Shown here piece after piece: positions 35,701 through 43,357 of a stretch of 54,737 nucleotides of DNA (position 1 is the stretch's first letter; each line of letters opens with the position of its first letter). The position numbers and the translations under genes are program-made. This DNA is from an uncultured Lachnospiraceae bacterium (lineage in GTDB: Bacteria; Bacillota; Clostridia; Lachnospirales; Lachnospiraceae), in the NCBI GenBank assembly GCA_947177165.1, contig CAMWTP010000037.1, positions 1 through 54,737 of the forward strand, in the 5' to 3' direction. A model generated the notes under the pieces. It made no database searches. It was not told where the DNA came from and saw only the letters and a list, made by a program, of their open reading frames with translations.

Positions 35701-36021
35701 GATACAGCGCACCCGGCGCTTGCAGGCTTTGCGTGCGAGGAGTACACGACAGCCCAGTGGTACCAGATTGTCATGCACTCCGCGCCGAGGATTTTGGATC
35801 GTGTCAAAGAGACAGAGCATGTCAGGCCAATCGTGCGCATGATGGACAACTTTGAGCGCAATCACAACTTAGGGCTCATCTATGAAGTGACGCGCGAAAA
35901 CGCAAAAATGCTGGTCTGCGAGGCGGACTTGCTGACGCTGGGAAAGGAGTACCCGGAGGCGGCGTGTCTGTATCGGAGTCTGGTGGACTATGTTCAGTCC
36001 GATGCGTTTGTGCAGAATTAG
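32800..36021 (+). CDS. Large glycoside hydrolase family 2 enzyme
   Basis: A 1073-residue cytoplasmic GH2-like enzyme. The N-terminal sugar-binding domain starts LSGTWQFALDKEKAG, and an Ig-like domain and TIM barrel follow. The acid/base glutamate is in MSMGNELWGS and the likely nucleophile in PVVSHEIGQYEF. The remaining 350 residues are beta-rich accessory domains. It resembles unassigned GH2 groups more than LacZ, so I give no substrate. It diverges from the GH43 gene. A terminator-like hairpin follows at 36036. Confidence 0.85.
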   Translation: MKLNLSGTWQFALDKEKAGLKQEFYKKSSFDDTIDLPTTTAEAQKGEKGTERYTGYLTETYHFEGYAWYLREIEIPAEEQGKRFFFTMERTRKSMVWVDGELAGSFDSFYVEHRYELSRWLAPGTHTLVVMTDNTDYVSNGGHMTSPDTQTNWNGILGEIVLESFEDIVIDKMWIYPSRKEKNVDIRLQLSHDNILSDIEVCVSCRLTRLKMKEGRDFEHFEPLYTQTARTRREWAAQNKGQDLPYVIETLEVLPGKIYTMSQSKSFESETQQPDSMQLQTLATLDGEEETCLMGTKMSICYPLGPDAKEWDEYNPYVYELTVRIRRGGQVICGRTGHFGLRDFTYQELTLYCNDREIFLRGTHDAMIFPLTGYAPMDLDSWLHVYGTSREYGLNHYRYHTCCPPRAAFLAAAYLGIYVQAELAFWGSIYDAGDEHYNKMQQDFLLEEGIRALDAFGDLPSYFGMSMGNELWGSKEEINRIMGVLKAHDNRHLYTQGSNNHQFVPSVLPNDDFFSGVRFSKYRLFRGSYAMCDAPLGFVQTERPGAYWDYDEMISPREVNKGEASKGGTIQIQYGTGIKEVEVGEGEEEVIPHVPVVSHEIGQYEFTPDFHEIGQYTGVLQPENMKIFRERMEEKGLLCYADDYFRASGKLAAACYRLELEAAFRSANLSGFQLLDIKDYSGQGTALVGILNAFHINKGAITRADWRMFCSDAVLLPTLDSFVMKGGDCIRSEVKLRYYRPETLTNVQLKAVWYLKKQAEPDKGMQYWKERAAVNGCLKKDTVSELRETAVQTLDCADIAGRGLFTLGTIGLKVPDCDNNAEYILRFSLTSDGAEDIVNAYDVFVYEDYSKYNVCDELSKEEKQPIFDCGRFYVAASGSYPPGSSSNDTGSYTYKPKMICITNDNRVALDEWDKGESVLLFVKPDSTDFDSTIKGEYCTDFWCYPMFRSISESAGKPVPTGTMGLLIDTAHPALAGFACEEYTTAQWYQIVMHSAPRILDRVKETEHVRPIVRMMDNFERNHNLGLIYEVTRENAKMLVCEADLLTLGKEYPEAACLYRSLVDYVQSDAFVQN

Positions 36022-36035
36022 GAACAGGGTTATAA

Positions 36036-36070
36036 GGCGGTACGGCTGTGAGGGCTGTGCCGCCGTTTAT
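36036..36070 (+). terminator. Terminator after the large GH2 gene
   Basis: GGCGGTACGGC pairs with GGCTGTGCCGCC with small mismatches, followed by GTTTATTTT, within 50 nt of the stop codon. Confidence 0.6.
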
Positions 36071-36247
36071 TTTGCACACGGGCAGCATTTTTTTCAACAG
36101 TTGATTTTATCGGCCTGTCCACATATAATAGGAAGGAAAGGAAGCGCAAAGAGAATGTATGTGAGTGAAATGCTGTGAAAGGTTTCAAAACAGCGTTCTG
36201 ATGACAGATGAGGCATATGCAGAATGGAAGAGGGGGAGAACGAGTAC

Positions 36248-37582
36248 ATGAAACAGATACAATTGCCTGATAAAGTCAAATATATCATATCGCAGCTGGA
36301 AACAGCGGGCTATGAGGCCTATGCAGTTGGCGGATGCGTCCGTGATTCCTTGCTTGGCAGACAGCCGAGCGACTGGGATGTGACCACCTCGGCGAAGCCG
36401 CAGCAGGTCAAAGCGGTATTCCGGCACACGATCGATACCGGGATTCAGCATGGCACGGTGACTGTCATGCTTGACCGCGAGGGGTTTGAGGTGACGACCT
36501 ATCGGATTGACGGTGAGTACGAGGACAGCCGTCACCCGAAAGAGGTCGTCTTCACGGCAAATCTAATAGAAGACTTAAAGCGCAGGGATTTTACGATCAA
36601 TGCCTTTGCCTACAATGACCGCAGCGGCATTGTCGATGCGTTTCGTGGGATGGAGGATTTGGAGAACGGTGTGATTCGCTGTGTCGGGGAGGCGGCAGAG
36701 CGGTTTGGGGAGGATGCGCTCCGCATGCTGCGCGCAGTGCGCTTTTCTGCACAGCTGGGATTTTCGATTGCGGAGGAGACGAAGGCTGCCATCAGGGAGC
36801 TTGCGCCCAGTCTTCGGCATATCAGCGCGGAACGCATACAGGCGGAGCTGGTAAAACTGCTCATGTCAGACAATCCCGATTATATGCGCGATGCGCACGA
36901 GCTGGGAATCACGGGAATTGTGCTGCCGGAGCTGGATACTGCCTTTGCGACCGCGCAGCATAATCCGCATCATCAGTACACAGTGGGAGAACATTTGATG
37001 CAGAGTCTCCTGCATATCAGAGCGGACAAGAGTCTGCGGATCGCTGCGCTTCTGCACGATATAGGAAAACCGCAGGTCAGGACGACGGATGAAGATGGTA
37101 TCGACCATTTTCATGGGCATGTGGAAGTGAGTGAGTGGATGGCACTCGATATCCTGAAGCGGCTGAAATTTGACAACGACACGATCGACAAGGTGCAGAA
37201 GTATGTCAGATATCATGACTATAAGCCTGAGCCGGATGCGAGGGCTGTGCGGCGCGCTGCCAACAAAATCGGTGCAGAGTATTTTCCGCAGGTAATGGAA
37301 ATCTGGCGCGCGGACATACTGGCGCAGAGCGATTACCAGCGGAGTGAAAATCTGGCGCGTGTCTGCAGGGTCGGGCAGCTCTATGCGGAGATCATGGAAA
37401 AGAATCAGTGCATATCGTTAAAAACACTGCAAATCACAGGCAGCGATCTGCTCGCGCTCGGTGTGCCCAAAGGGAAACGGATTGGTGAGATATTAAACCA
37501 GCTTCTCGATGAGGTTCTGCAGAATCCTGCGAACAATACACGCGGGTATTTGCTGGAAAAAGCTAAAAAAATAGTGGAATAA
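36248..37582 (+). CDS. cca: CCA tRNA nucleotidyltransferase
   Basis: A 444-residue class II enzyme that adds or repairs the CCA end of tRNAs. The catalytic head has GGCVRDSLLG and DWDVTTSA (the two metal-binding aspartates). The neck includes RRDFTINAFAY and EDALRMLRAVRF. A C-terminal HD domain (LLHDIGKPQ) adds predicted phosphohydrolase function. ATG 36248 follows GGGGGAG; an in-frame ATG at 36224 is a weaker choice. Confidence 0.93.
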   Translation: MKQIQLPDKVKYIISQLETAGYEAYAVGGCVRDSLLGRQPSDWDVTTSAKPQQVKAVFRHTIDTGIQHGTVTVMLDREGFEVTTYRIDGEYEDSRHPKEVVFTANLIEDLKRRDFTINAFAYNDRSGIVDAFRGMEDLENGVIRCVGEAAERFGEDALRMLRAVRFSAQLGFSIAEETKAAIRELAPSLRHISAERIQAELVKLLMSDNPDYMRDAHELGITGIVLPELDTAFATAQHNPHHQYTVGEHLMQSLLHIRADKSLRIAALLHDIGKPQVRTTDEDGIDHFHGHVEVSEWMALDILKRLKFDNDTIDKVQKYVRYHDYKPEPDARAVRRAANKIGAEYFPQVMEIWRADILAQSDYQRSENLARVCRVGQLYAEIMEKNQCISLKTLQITGSDLLALGVPKGKRIGEILNQLLDEVLQNPANNTRGYLLEKAKKIVE

Positions 37583-37586
37583 ACAA

Positions 37587-37690
37587 TCCCCCAGTAACAT
37601 AGGATAGAGTAAATCGCTATCTTTGAGCAGGGGGATTTCCCCCTGCGATATAGGATAGCGGAAATCAATATCTGTGCGGAGGGGGATTTT
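37587..37690 (+). repeat. Tandem direct repeat with nested hairpins upstream of the CotS gene
   Basis: Two roughly 45-bp direct copies begin ATAGGATAG and end AGGGGGATTT. The first contains a perfect hairpin, GCAGGGGGA against TCCCCCTGC. AATCCCCC near 37587 can also pair with GGGGGATT in either copy, so alternative folds compete. The second copy supplies the Shine-Dalgarno of the CotS gene. One fold probably terminates cca transcription. Confidence 0.55.
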
Positions 37691-37692
37691 TT

Positions 37693-38682
37693 GTGAATGA
37701 CAAGGCAGTGAATGTGCTGGAACAGTATGATGTGACGATCAACCGCACCTTCAAGGGGCGTGGAACCATAATCTGTGATACGCAGCAGGGCATGCGTGTG
37801 CTCAAAGAATATCGGGGAAGGACGGAGAAGCTGGAGCTCATGTATCAGCTCCAGGGCAGGCTGAATGACAGTCTGAGGACGGATACGCTGATCCGGAACA
37901 GGGAAGGCGCGCTGTTTGTGAAGGATATCGACAACAGCATCTACATATTGGAGGAGCAGGTCGAGGGGAAAGAGTGCAGCTATAAGAACGAGGAGGACAT
38001 CGTCAAAGCATTCAGCGCTATGGCAAAGCTTCACCTGAAATTTATGATACCGGCATCGGAAAATACATATGCAATGCCTGTTTTTTTCTATGCTGACGAG
38101 ATGGAAAAGCATACGATGGAGTGCAGGCGGGTGAGAAACTATCTGAGGAAGCTGCGCAATAAGACCGACTTTGAGCGGGCACTTCTTCAGGAGTACGACT
38201 ATTTTCTCGACAGGGCGGTGGATGTGACAAGGCGCGCGGGGGAGGAGTCCCGGGCCGAGTACGAGGCGTATGTAAACAGCAACGGACTCTACTGTCACGG
38301 TGATTATCAGTACCACAATGTCATATTTGGAAAGAGCAGCGGCGGGGCGTATACGGGCATTATCAATCTCGAGCATTTCACGCATGATTCGGGTGCGAGG
38401 GATTTTTATCTTTTATTTCGAAAAATTTCGGAAAAGTGTGACTGGTCAGTTGACATGGCACAGAGCATGCTCGATGCGTACCAGAACCGCAGGGTATTTC
38501 CGCCGATAGAGTGGAGAAGTCTGTGCCTGCGGCTCGCATATCCTGAAAAATTCTGGAAAATTGTCAATTTTTACTACAATTCCAGAAAGTCTTGGATGCC
38601 AAACCGCAACTACGACAAGCTCGAGAGCCTGATTCGGCAGGAGAAAAATAAGGAAAAGCTGTTAAATAAGTTCTTTTCATGA
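37693..38682 (+). CDS. CotS-family spore coat-like kinase-fold protein
   Basis: A 329-residue protein of the CotS/YsxE group with an aminoglycoside-phosphotransferase-like fold. The catalytic-loop motif is YCHGDYQYHN, followed by INLEHFTHDSGARD at the metal site, where E replaces the usual D. Family members are spore coat or coat-associated. The start is GTG 37693, with GGAGGGGG about 8 nt upstream; no in-frame ATG exists nearby. Confidence 0.8.
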   Translation: MNDKAVNVLEQYDVTINRTFKGRGTIICDTQQGMRVLKEYRGRTEKLELMYQLQGRLNDSLRTDTLIRNREGALFVKDIDNSIYILEEQVEGKECSYKNEEDIVKAFSAMAKLHLKFMIPASENTYAMPVFFYADEMEKHTMECRRVRNYLRKLRNKTDFERALLQEYDYFLDRAVDVTRRAGEESRAEYEAYVNSNGLYCHGDYQYHNVIFGKSSGGAYTGIINLEHFTHDSGARDFYLLFRKISEKCDWSVDMAQSMLDAYQNRRVFPPIEWRSLCLRLAYPEKFWKIVNFYYNSRKSWMPNRNYDKLESLIRQEKNKEKLLNKFFS

Positions 38683-38687
38683 AAGGC

Positions 38688-38716
38688 TTGTATCAGAGCG
38701 CAAAAAAATATATAAT
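38688..38716 (+). promoter_or_regulatory. Predicted sigma-A promoter of the nitrilase gene
   Basis: TTGTAT (38688-38693), a 17-bp spacer, and TATAAT (38711-38716), about 47 nt upstream of the start codon. Confidence 0.6.
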
Positions 38717-38763
38717 AGGTTTACAATAAATTTGCACAGACTGGTTGGAGTGAGGAGTGTACG

Positions 38764-39579
38764 ATGGAGAAAGATATGATAGAAGATAAGATTAAGATAA
38801 AGATTGCTCTCGCACAGACGCAGATTATCTGGGAGGATAAAGCGCGCAATTATGAGATTGCTGAAAAACGAATCGAGGAAGCCGTAGGCCGGAAGGCGGA
38901 GGCAGTATTTTTTCCAGAAATGAGTTTTACCGGTTTTTCCATGAATACGGATAGTACGAAAGAGAGCGGCGGGCAGACAATACAGCGCATGCGCGCTCTG
39001 GCGCAGCAGTATCATGTCAGTGTCGGCTTTGGGTGGGTGAAGGACTGTATTGAGGCATGCGGAAAGTGTGAAAACCACTATACTGTTGTGGACAGCACGG
39101 GGAGGGTGCTGTCTGACTATGCAAAGCTCCACCCGTTTTCCTATTCGGGGGAGGATCTCAGATTTCAGGGCGGAAATGCATTGACGCATTTTGCGATAAA
39201 CGGCATTCCGTGCAGCAATTTCATCTGCTACGATCTGCGCTTCCCTGAGATTTTTCAGGCTGTATCCAAGAAGGCGCACGTGATCATCGTGCCCGCAAAC
39301 TGGCCGGCGAAGCGCAGGGAACACTGGAAAGCGCTTCTGCGGGCGCGCGCTGTCGAAAATCAGGTCTATATCCTCGCGGTCAACTGCGTCGGTGAGATCG
39401 GGGGTGTTGTGTACACAGGAGACAGCTGCGTCATTGATCCCGACGGGAGCGTCATGGCAGAGTTGTCGGGGACGGAGGGCGTGCTCCTGTTGGAGCTGAC
39501 AGACGATGCTGCGCGCTTTCGCGGGGAATTTCCGGTAAAGCAGGACAGGAGAGAGACATTTTACGCCGGATTGCTTTGA
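38764..39579 (+). CDS. Carbon-nitrogen hydrolase (nitrilase superfamily, omega-amidase-like)
   Basis: A 271-residue cytoplasmic amidase-type enzyme. The catalytic triad is visible as E in FFPEMSF, K in YAKLHPFSY and C in FICYDLRFPE. The last motif, CYDLRFPE, is typical of the Nit2/omega-amidase branch, which deaminates alpha-keto acid amides. The substrate remains inference. GGAG precedes the ATG. The PEGA lipoprotein gene follows after 51 bp and may share its transcript. Confidence 0.88.
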   Translation: MEKDMIEDKIKIKIALAQTQIIWEDKARNYEIAEKRIEEAVGRKAEAVFFPEMSFTGFSMNTDSTKESGGQTIQRMRALAQQYHVSVGFGWVKDCIEACGKCENHYTVVDSTGRVLSDYAKLHPFSYSGEDLRFQGGNALTHFAINGIPCSNFICYDLRFPEIFQAVSKKAHVIIVPANWPAKRREHWKALLRARAVENQVYILAVNCVGEIGGVVYTGDSCVIDPDGSVMAELSGTEGVLLLELTDDAARFRGEFPVKQDRRETFYAGLL

Positions 39580-39630
39580 GAAAGGCGAGTGGGAGACAAA
39601 CGGTAAAATCAGGATAAGGGGAAATGCAGG

Positions 39631-41142
39631 ATGAAAAAGGGAACAATGCAATACATAACTGCGCTGATGCTTGTGCTGGCGTCCTTCACATTGACGGGGT
39701 GTGCGCAAAGTGTCAGTCAGTTTACGGCGCTTTTGACCAACGCGAACCCGTCTGGCGCCGACGAGGCACAGGACACAGAGCCGGAGACCACAATAGACGA
39801 GCTGAGCCGCAGCGGTATCTATGACTCCGAGGATGCTGCGGTCGTGGTAAAAAAGGACTTGGAGGCAAAAACGGTGCAGTTTCAGAATATCACTTCCTCG
39901 CGCCGCTATACGTTAAACTATGACGGGACCACGACGGTGTACGACAAAAATGACCAGGCGCTTTCCATGGAGCAGCTCAAGGAAGGCAGTGTTGTCACAG
40001 TGCGCTTTTACAAGCCCAGAAAGGCGCTTGCCTATGTGAAGGAGAATCCGGACTGTACCATCTACAATAATGTGCGCAACTACAGCATGGATCTGCGGAA
40101 GGGAACGATCACGATCGGGGACGAGCTCTACAATATCAGCGGTCATGTCGTCGTCGTGTCGGACGGCAGGGAGACCGATATGATGGAAGTCAATCAGATG
40201 GACGTGCTCAGCGTGTGGGGCTATAAAAATATGATCTATGGCATCAATGTCGAGAAAGGCCATGGATATCTTCGTCTTCAGAATGAGGACTATTTTGTGA
40301 ATGGCTGGATTGATGTCGGTGACAGTGTGGTCCGGAAAGTCGCGCAGGACATGCTGCTGGTTGTCCCGGAGGGAACGCATAAGGTCACTGTCAGCAACAA
40401 GGGCAGCAGCGCCACGCAGGAGATCACATTTGCCAGAAATGAGGAGATGGCGTGGGATCTGGGAGATGTCGAGATCACAGTTGTCCAGAAAGGAACCGTG
40501 ATCTTCACGCTGACGCCGGCTACGGCAAAGGTGTATATTGACGGCAGGGAGGTCAATGTCTCAAAACCCGTCGAGATTGAGTACGGACTGCACCAGATGC
40601 GCATCACTGCGGATGGATACGACACGGTGGCACAGTATATCAGGGTTGCGGAGCCGTCCGCAAGCGTCGCTGTGGAGCTTGAGAAGAGCGAGGAAGAGAC
40701 CACAGAGGAAGTGAGTGAGACTTCGCCGGAAAAATCATCAGACAGCGATTCGGACAAGAAGGACGATGACGAGGAGGAAGAGGAAGGGACGACCAGCAAG
40801 AAGTATCAGTCAAAGCCTTCAAATGACGATGACGATGAGGAGGAAGAATCCAGGGAAAAATCAGACGACGAAGAAGAGGATGACGAGGAGGACAAAAAGA
40901 GCTCTGTCGCGTCCTCCACAGGAAAATACAAAGTGTACATTGATGCGCCCGACGGCGCGGAGGCCTATTTGGATGGCAGTTATGTAGGAATAACGCCTGT
41001 TAGTTTTAACAAGGTTCCAGGCAGCTACGTGGTGACACTCCGGAAGTCCGGATATCAGACAAGAAGCTATACACTGCAGATCGACGAGGAGGAGAAGGAT
41101 ATCAATTATTCCTTTACGGATCTCATTAAGCTGGAAGAGTAG
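39631..41142 (+). CDS. PEGA-domain lipoprotein with acidic linker
   Basis: A 503-residue exported lipoprotein. The signal peptide ends in lipobox LTGC (C24). A beta-rich N-terminal half follows, then a PEGA domain (about 285-350: TPATAKVYIDGREVNVSKP), a linker of about 80 residues made almost only of Asp, Glu, Ser and Lys, and a second PEGA domain (about 430-490: DAPDGAEAYLDGSYVGITP). PEGA domains occur in surface proteins with roles in cell-wall contact. The acidic linker could bind cations or act as a spacer. Function is not known. Confidence 0.8.
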   Translation: MKKGTMQYITALMLVLASFTLTGCAQSVSQFTALLTNANPSGADEAQDTEPETTIDELSRSGIYDSEDAAVVVKKDLEAKTVQFQNITSSRRYTLNYDGTTTVYDKNDQALSMEQLKEGSVVTVRFYKPRKALAYVKENPDCTIYNNVRNYSMDLRKGTITIGDELYNISGHVVVVSDGRETDMMEVNQMDVLSVWGYKNMIYGINVEKGHGYLRLQNEDYFVNGWIDVGDSVVRKVAQDMLLVVPEGTHKVTVSNKGSSATQEITFARNEEMAWDLGDVEITVVQKGTVIFTLTPATAKVYIDGREVNVSKPVEIEYGLHQMRITADGYDTVAQYIRVAEPSASVAVELEKSEEETTEEVSETSPEKSSDSDSDKKDDDEEEEEGTTSKKYQSKPSNDDDDEEEESREKSDDEEEDDEEDKKSSVASSTGKYKVYIDAPDGAEAYLDGSYVGITPVSFNKVPGSYVVTLRKSGYQTRSYTLQIDEEEKDINYSFTDLIKLEE

Positions 41143-41202
41143 CGAAAAGTGCGTGTAGGAATCCTAAACGGCCAGAGTACAAATGTGGAAAATTTACCAA
41201 AA

Positions 41203-41234
41203 CCTATAAAAAACCGCAAATTTTAGGCTTTTTT
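41203..41234 (+). terminator. Probable terminator after the PEGA lipoprotein gene
   Basis: CCTATAAAA and TTTTAGG pair with one bulge around a short loop, followed by CTTTTTT. The next promoter (41237) starts right after it. Confidence 0.55.
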
Positions 41235-41236
41235 CC

Positions 41237-41265
41237 TTGACAAACAAACGCTTTTCGCCTATAAA
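41237..41265 (+). promoter_or_regulatory. Sigma-A promoter of the HU gene
   Basis: TTGACA (41237-41242), a 17-bp spacer, and TATAAA (41260-41265): a near-consensus promoter, in keeping with high HU expression. Confidence 0.8.
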
Positions 41266-41330
41266 TAGATATAGGCGTCAAAACGGCGCGGATCAATATA
41301 ATTTACAGATATTTATAGGAGGAGTTCACA

Positions 41331-41606
41331 ATGAACAAAACAGAATTAGTTGCCGCTATGGCTGAACAGGCAGACATGACAAAGAAAGACGCTGAGAAGG
41401 CACTGACAGCTTTCACAGAAGTTGTTGCTAAGGAATTAAAAAAAGGTGAGAAGATTCAGTTAGTAGGCTTTGGTACATTCGAGGTAGCTGAGAGAGCAGC
41501 CAGAGAGGGCAGAAATCCTCAGACAGGCGAGACGATGAAGATTGCGGCTTCCAAGGCGCCGAAGTTTAAGCCGGGAAAAGCATTAAAGGATGAGGTAAAC
41601 AGATAA
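41331..41606 (+). CDS. hup: HU-family DNA-binding protein
   Basis: A 91-residue histone-like protein of typical HU length. It begins [24 protein letters not shown] in the usual form and has the family signature [22 protein letters not shown] in the DNA-embracing arm. It compacts and bends DNA as a dimer. AGGAGG lies 7 nt before the ATG. Confidence 0.96.
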   Translation: MNKTELVAAMAEQADMTKKDAEKALTAFTEVVAKELKKGEKIQLVGFGTFEVAERAAREGRNPQTGETMKIAASKAPKFKPGKALKDEVNR

Positions 41607-41628
41607 AATATTTGAAGCGAATTTTTAA

Positions 41629-41656
41629 CAACCGATGAGGCGCACTTCATCGGTTG
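41629..41656 (+). terminator. Hairpin between hup and rqcP
   Basis: A perfect 10-bp stem, CAACCGATGA (41629-41638) and TCATCGGTTG (41647-41656). There is no strong T-run after it, so it may attenuate rather than fully stop transcription into rqcP. Confidence 0.5.
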
Positions 41657-41677
41657 TTGGCATTTGAGGAGAGTGTT

Positions 41678-41917
41678 ATGAGACTGGACAAATTTTTAAA
41701 GGTATCGCGCATCATCAAGCGCCGCACTGTGGCAAATGAGGCTTGCGATGCGGGGCGTGTGCTCATCAATGACAAGCCGGCCAAGGCATCGACGAATGTC
41801 AAGGTGGGAGACATCCTGACGATACAGTTCGGCAACAAGGAGACGAAGGTAGAAATTCTCGATGTGCAGGAGACTGTCAAAAAGGATGATGCGAAAGAGC
41901 TTTTCCGATACATATAG
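41678..41917 (+). CDS. rqcP: S4-domain RNA-binding protein RqcP (YabO/HslR family)
   Basis: A 79-residue protein that is essentially one S4 domain (MRLDKFLKVSRIIKRRTVAN, GRVLINDKPAKAS). In Bacillus the homologue RqcP assists RqcH in adding alanine tails to stalled peptides on the 50S subunit. Its place next to hup and yabP matches the Bacillus yab cluster. ATG 41678 follows GAGGAG; an in-frame start at 41654 overlaps the hairpin. Confidence 0.88.
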   Translation: MRLDKFLKVSRIIKRRTVANEACDAGRVLINDKPAKASTNVKVGDILTIQFGNKETKVEILDVQETVKKDDAKELFRYI

Positions 41918-41975
41918 CAGCTGATTTCCTCATACAATATAGGGAGCACTCGTATGAGGAGAAAGCGTATTATTT

Positions 41976-42263
41976 ATGGAAAGCAGAAATGATGGCATCG
42001 GCAGGCATAGATTCAGCATGGAGCAGCGTAAGGAGTGTAAGATCACCGGAGTGGTGGATGTTCAATCTTTCGATGAAAATAATATTCTGATGGAGACGGT
42101 GGACGGAATGCTTACGATCAGGGGCACGAATCTCCATGTGGGACGGTTGAATCTGGAGAAAGGCGAGGCGGACGTAGACGGAAAAGTGGATTCCCTGACC
42201 TATTCTGACAAGAACACGCTGGCGAAAAAAGGAGAAGGGCTGCTTACGCGCCTGTTTGGCTGA
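41976..42263 (+). CDS. yabP: Sporulation protein YabP
   Basis: A 95-residue protein of the YabP/YqfC family (HRFSMEQRKECKITGVVDV, DGMLTIRGTNLHVGRLNLEKGE). In Bacillus yabP is expressed in the mother cell under sigma-E and needed for spore formation. It is followed at once by yabQ, whose start overlaps its last base. Confidence 0.9.
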   Translation: MESRNDGIGRHRFSMEQRKECKITGVVDVQSFDENNILMETVDGMLTIRGTNLHVGRLNLEKGEADVDGKVDSLTYSDKNTLAKKGEGLLTRLFG

Positions 42264-42886
42264 TGAGTGGAGAGATTGTGAAGGAGTGGCACTTCTGGCT
42301 GGTGTCGGTTGCAACAGGCGCATTTCTGGCTTTTGCATACGATGTGATCAGGCTGTTCCGGCGGCTTATCAGACATGGCAGGTTCGCGGTAGATCTGGAA
42401 GACATCCTCTACTGGACAGCCTGCTTTGGGCTTAGCTTTACGCTGCTGTACTATGGAAATAACGGTGTGATCCGTTTCGCAGCAGTGCTCGGGGCGGCGG
42501 TCGGGATGCTTGTCTATGCAGTTACCGTGGGGCGTTTTTTCGTAAAAGTGACTTTTTTTATGATTGATAAGACGATCGGGAGTCTGTTTCGCCTGATCAG
42601 GAAAATCATTGGGAAACTGCGGAAACTGCTGAGGCCGGTCAAATGTTTTGCTGTGAAAAATTGCCATAAAATAAAGCGTTTCTTTATCAGATTATTTCAA
42701 AAAATACGGTTGACGTACATCGGGAATCGTCATAAAATGAAGGTACATAATCATAAAAAGGCAAAGGACGGAAAGGGGGAGACGACGGATGGCAGGAAAA
42801 ACAGCAAGAGGAAAGCGAAGCGCAAAGACTCCGGCAAAACGAACAGATCAGCCAAGGCGAAGGACACCGGAGTTTCTCCGCGCTAA
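42263..42886 (+). CDS. yabQ: Spore cortex biosynthesis protein YabQ
   Basis: A 207-residue membrane protein of the YabQ family, with three to four helices in the first 110 residues (SVATGAFLAFAYDVIRLFRRL). Homologues are required for spore cortex formation. The last 60 residues are very basic (Lys/Arg-rich) and outside the membrane. The last 98 bp also encode the start of divIC in another frame, so part of the basic tail is set by the overlap. Confidence 0.87.
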   Translation: MSGEIVKEWHFWLVSVATGAFLAFAYDVIRLFRRLIRHGRFAVDLEDILYWTACFGLSFTLLYYGNNGVIRFAAVLGAAVGMLVYAVTVGRFFVKVTFFMIDKTIGSLFRLIRKIIGKLRKLLRPVKCFAVKNCHKIKRFFIRLFQKIRLTYIGNRHKMKVHNHKKAKDGKGETTDGRKNSKRKAKRKDSGKTNRSAKAKDTGVSPR

Positions 42887-43163
42887 GAATGAGAATCGTC
42901 TGGGCATGATTATCGCCATGCTTGGCATATCGATTATGACCGGCGTTGTGGGTATTAACTCGATCTCTTTGAAACAGAAGGAGAAAGCGTATGCGGCCAG
43001 GGAGCAGGAGCTTCTGCAGCAGATTGCTGTGGAGGAGGCGCGCGCGAAGGAGCTTGAGGAGTTTGCCACATATACTAAGACGAAGAAGTACGCTGAGGAA
43101 GTGGCAAAGGATAAGCTGGGGCTCGTGTATGAAAATGAGATTATATTTCAGGAGACAGACTAA
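42789..43163 (+). CDS. divIC: Septum formation initiator DivIC/FtsB-like
   Basis: A 124-residue bitopic division protein. A basic cytoplasmic tail (about 1-37) is followed by one membrane helix (MIIAMLGISIMTGVVGI) and an extracellular coiled coil (KEKAYAAREQELLQQI), ending with the family motif EEVAKDKLGLVYENEIIF. It acts with FtsL and DivIB at the septum. ATG 42789 has GGGGGAG upstream. The next in-frame ATG (42906) is the start of the helix and lacks a site, so the 98-bp overlap with yabQ seems real. Confidence 0.88.
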   Translation: MAGKTARGKRSAKTPAKRTDQPRRRTPEFLRAKNENRLGMIIAMLGISIMTGVVGINSISLKQKEKAYAAREQELLQQIAVEEARAKELEEFATYTKTKKYAEEVAKDKLGLVYENEIIFQETD

Positions 43164-43183
43164 GGGACTGCTGACAGTTCCTT
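43162..43183 (+). terminator. Weak hairpin after divIC
   Basis: AAGGGACTG (43162-43170) and CAGTTCCTT (43175-43183) pair with one G-T, overlapping the divIC stop. The T-run is poor (TTGTGTG), so termination is likely partial. Confidence 0.35.
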
Positions 43184-43285
43184 GTGTGAACGATTCACCG
43201 TTATTTGGTCCGGGAACTTGTTCCTTTGCCTTATAGCGGTGTTTTGCGATTATTGTCAATAAAAAAATGCAATGCGGTGCACGGG

Positions 43286-43319
43286 TTTGACAAAAAATGA
43301 TAGTCCCTCACTCTATAAT
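43286..43319 (+). promoter_or_regulatory. Spo0A-type spoIIE promoter with 0A box and 21-bp spacing
   Basis: TTTGACAAA (43286-43294) is the exact reverse complement of the Spo0A box TTTGTCAAA. It contains the -35-like TTGACA (43287-43292). TATAAT follows at 43314-43319, a 21-bp spacer. Bacillus spoIIE and spoIIG have the same unusual arrangement: sigma-A hexamers too far apart, activated by Spo0A bound over the -35. It lies 38 bp upstream of the spoIIE start. Confidence 0.8.
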
Positions 43320-43357
43320 GGGTAGTGAATCAGAAACTTAGAGGGGGAATATGCATT

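Noticed and set aside
42906..43163. Later divIC start that would avoid the yabQ overlap
   Set aside because: No ribosome-binding site, and it would remove the cytoplasmic tail; 42789 has GGGGGAG upstream.
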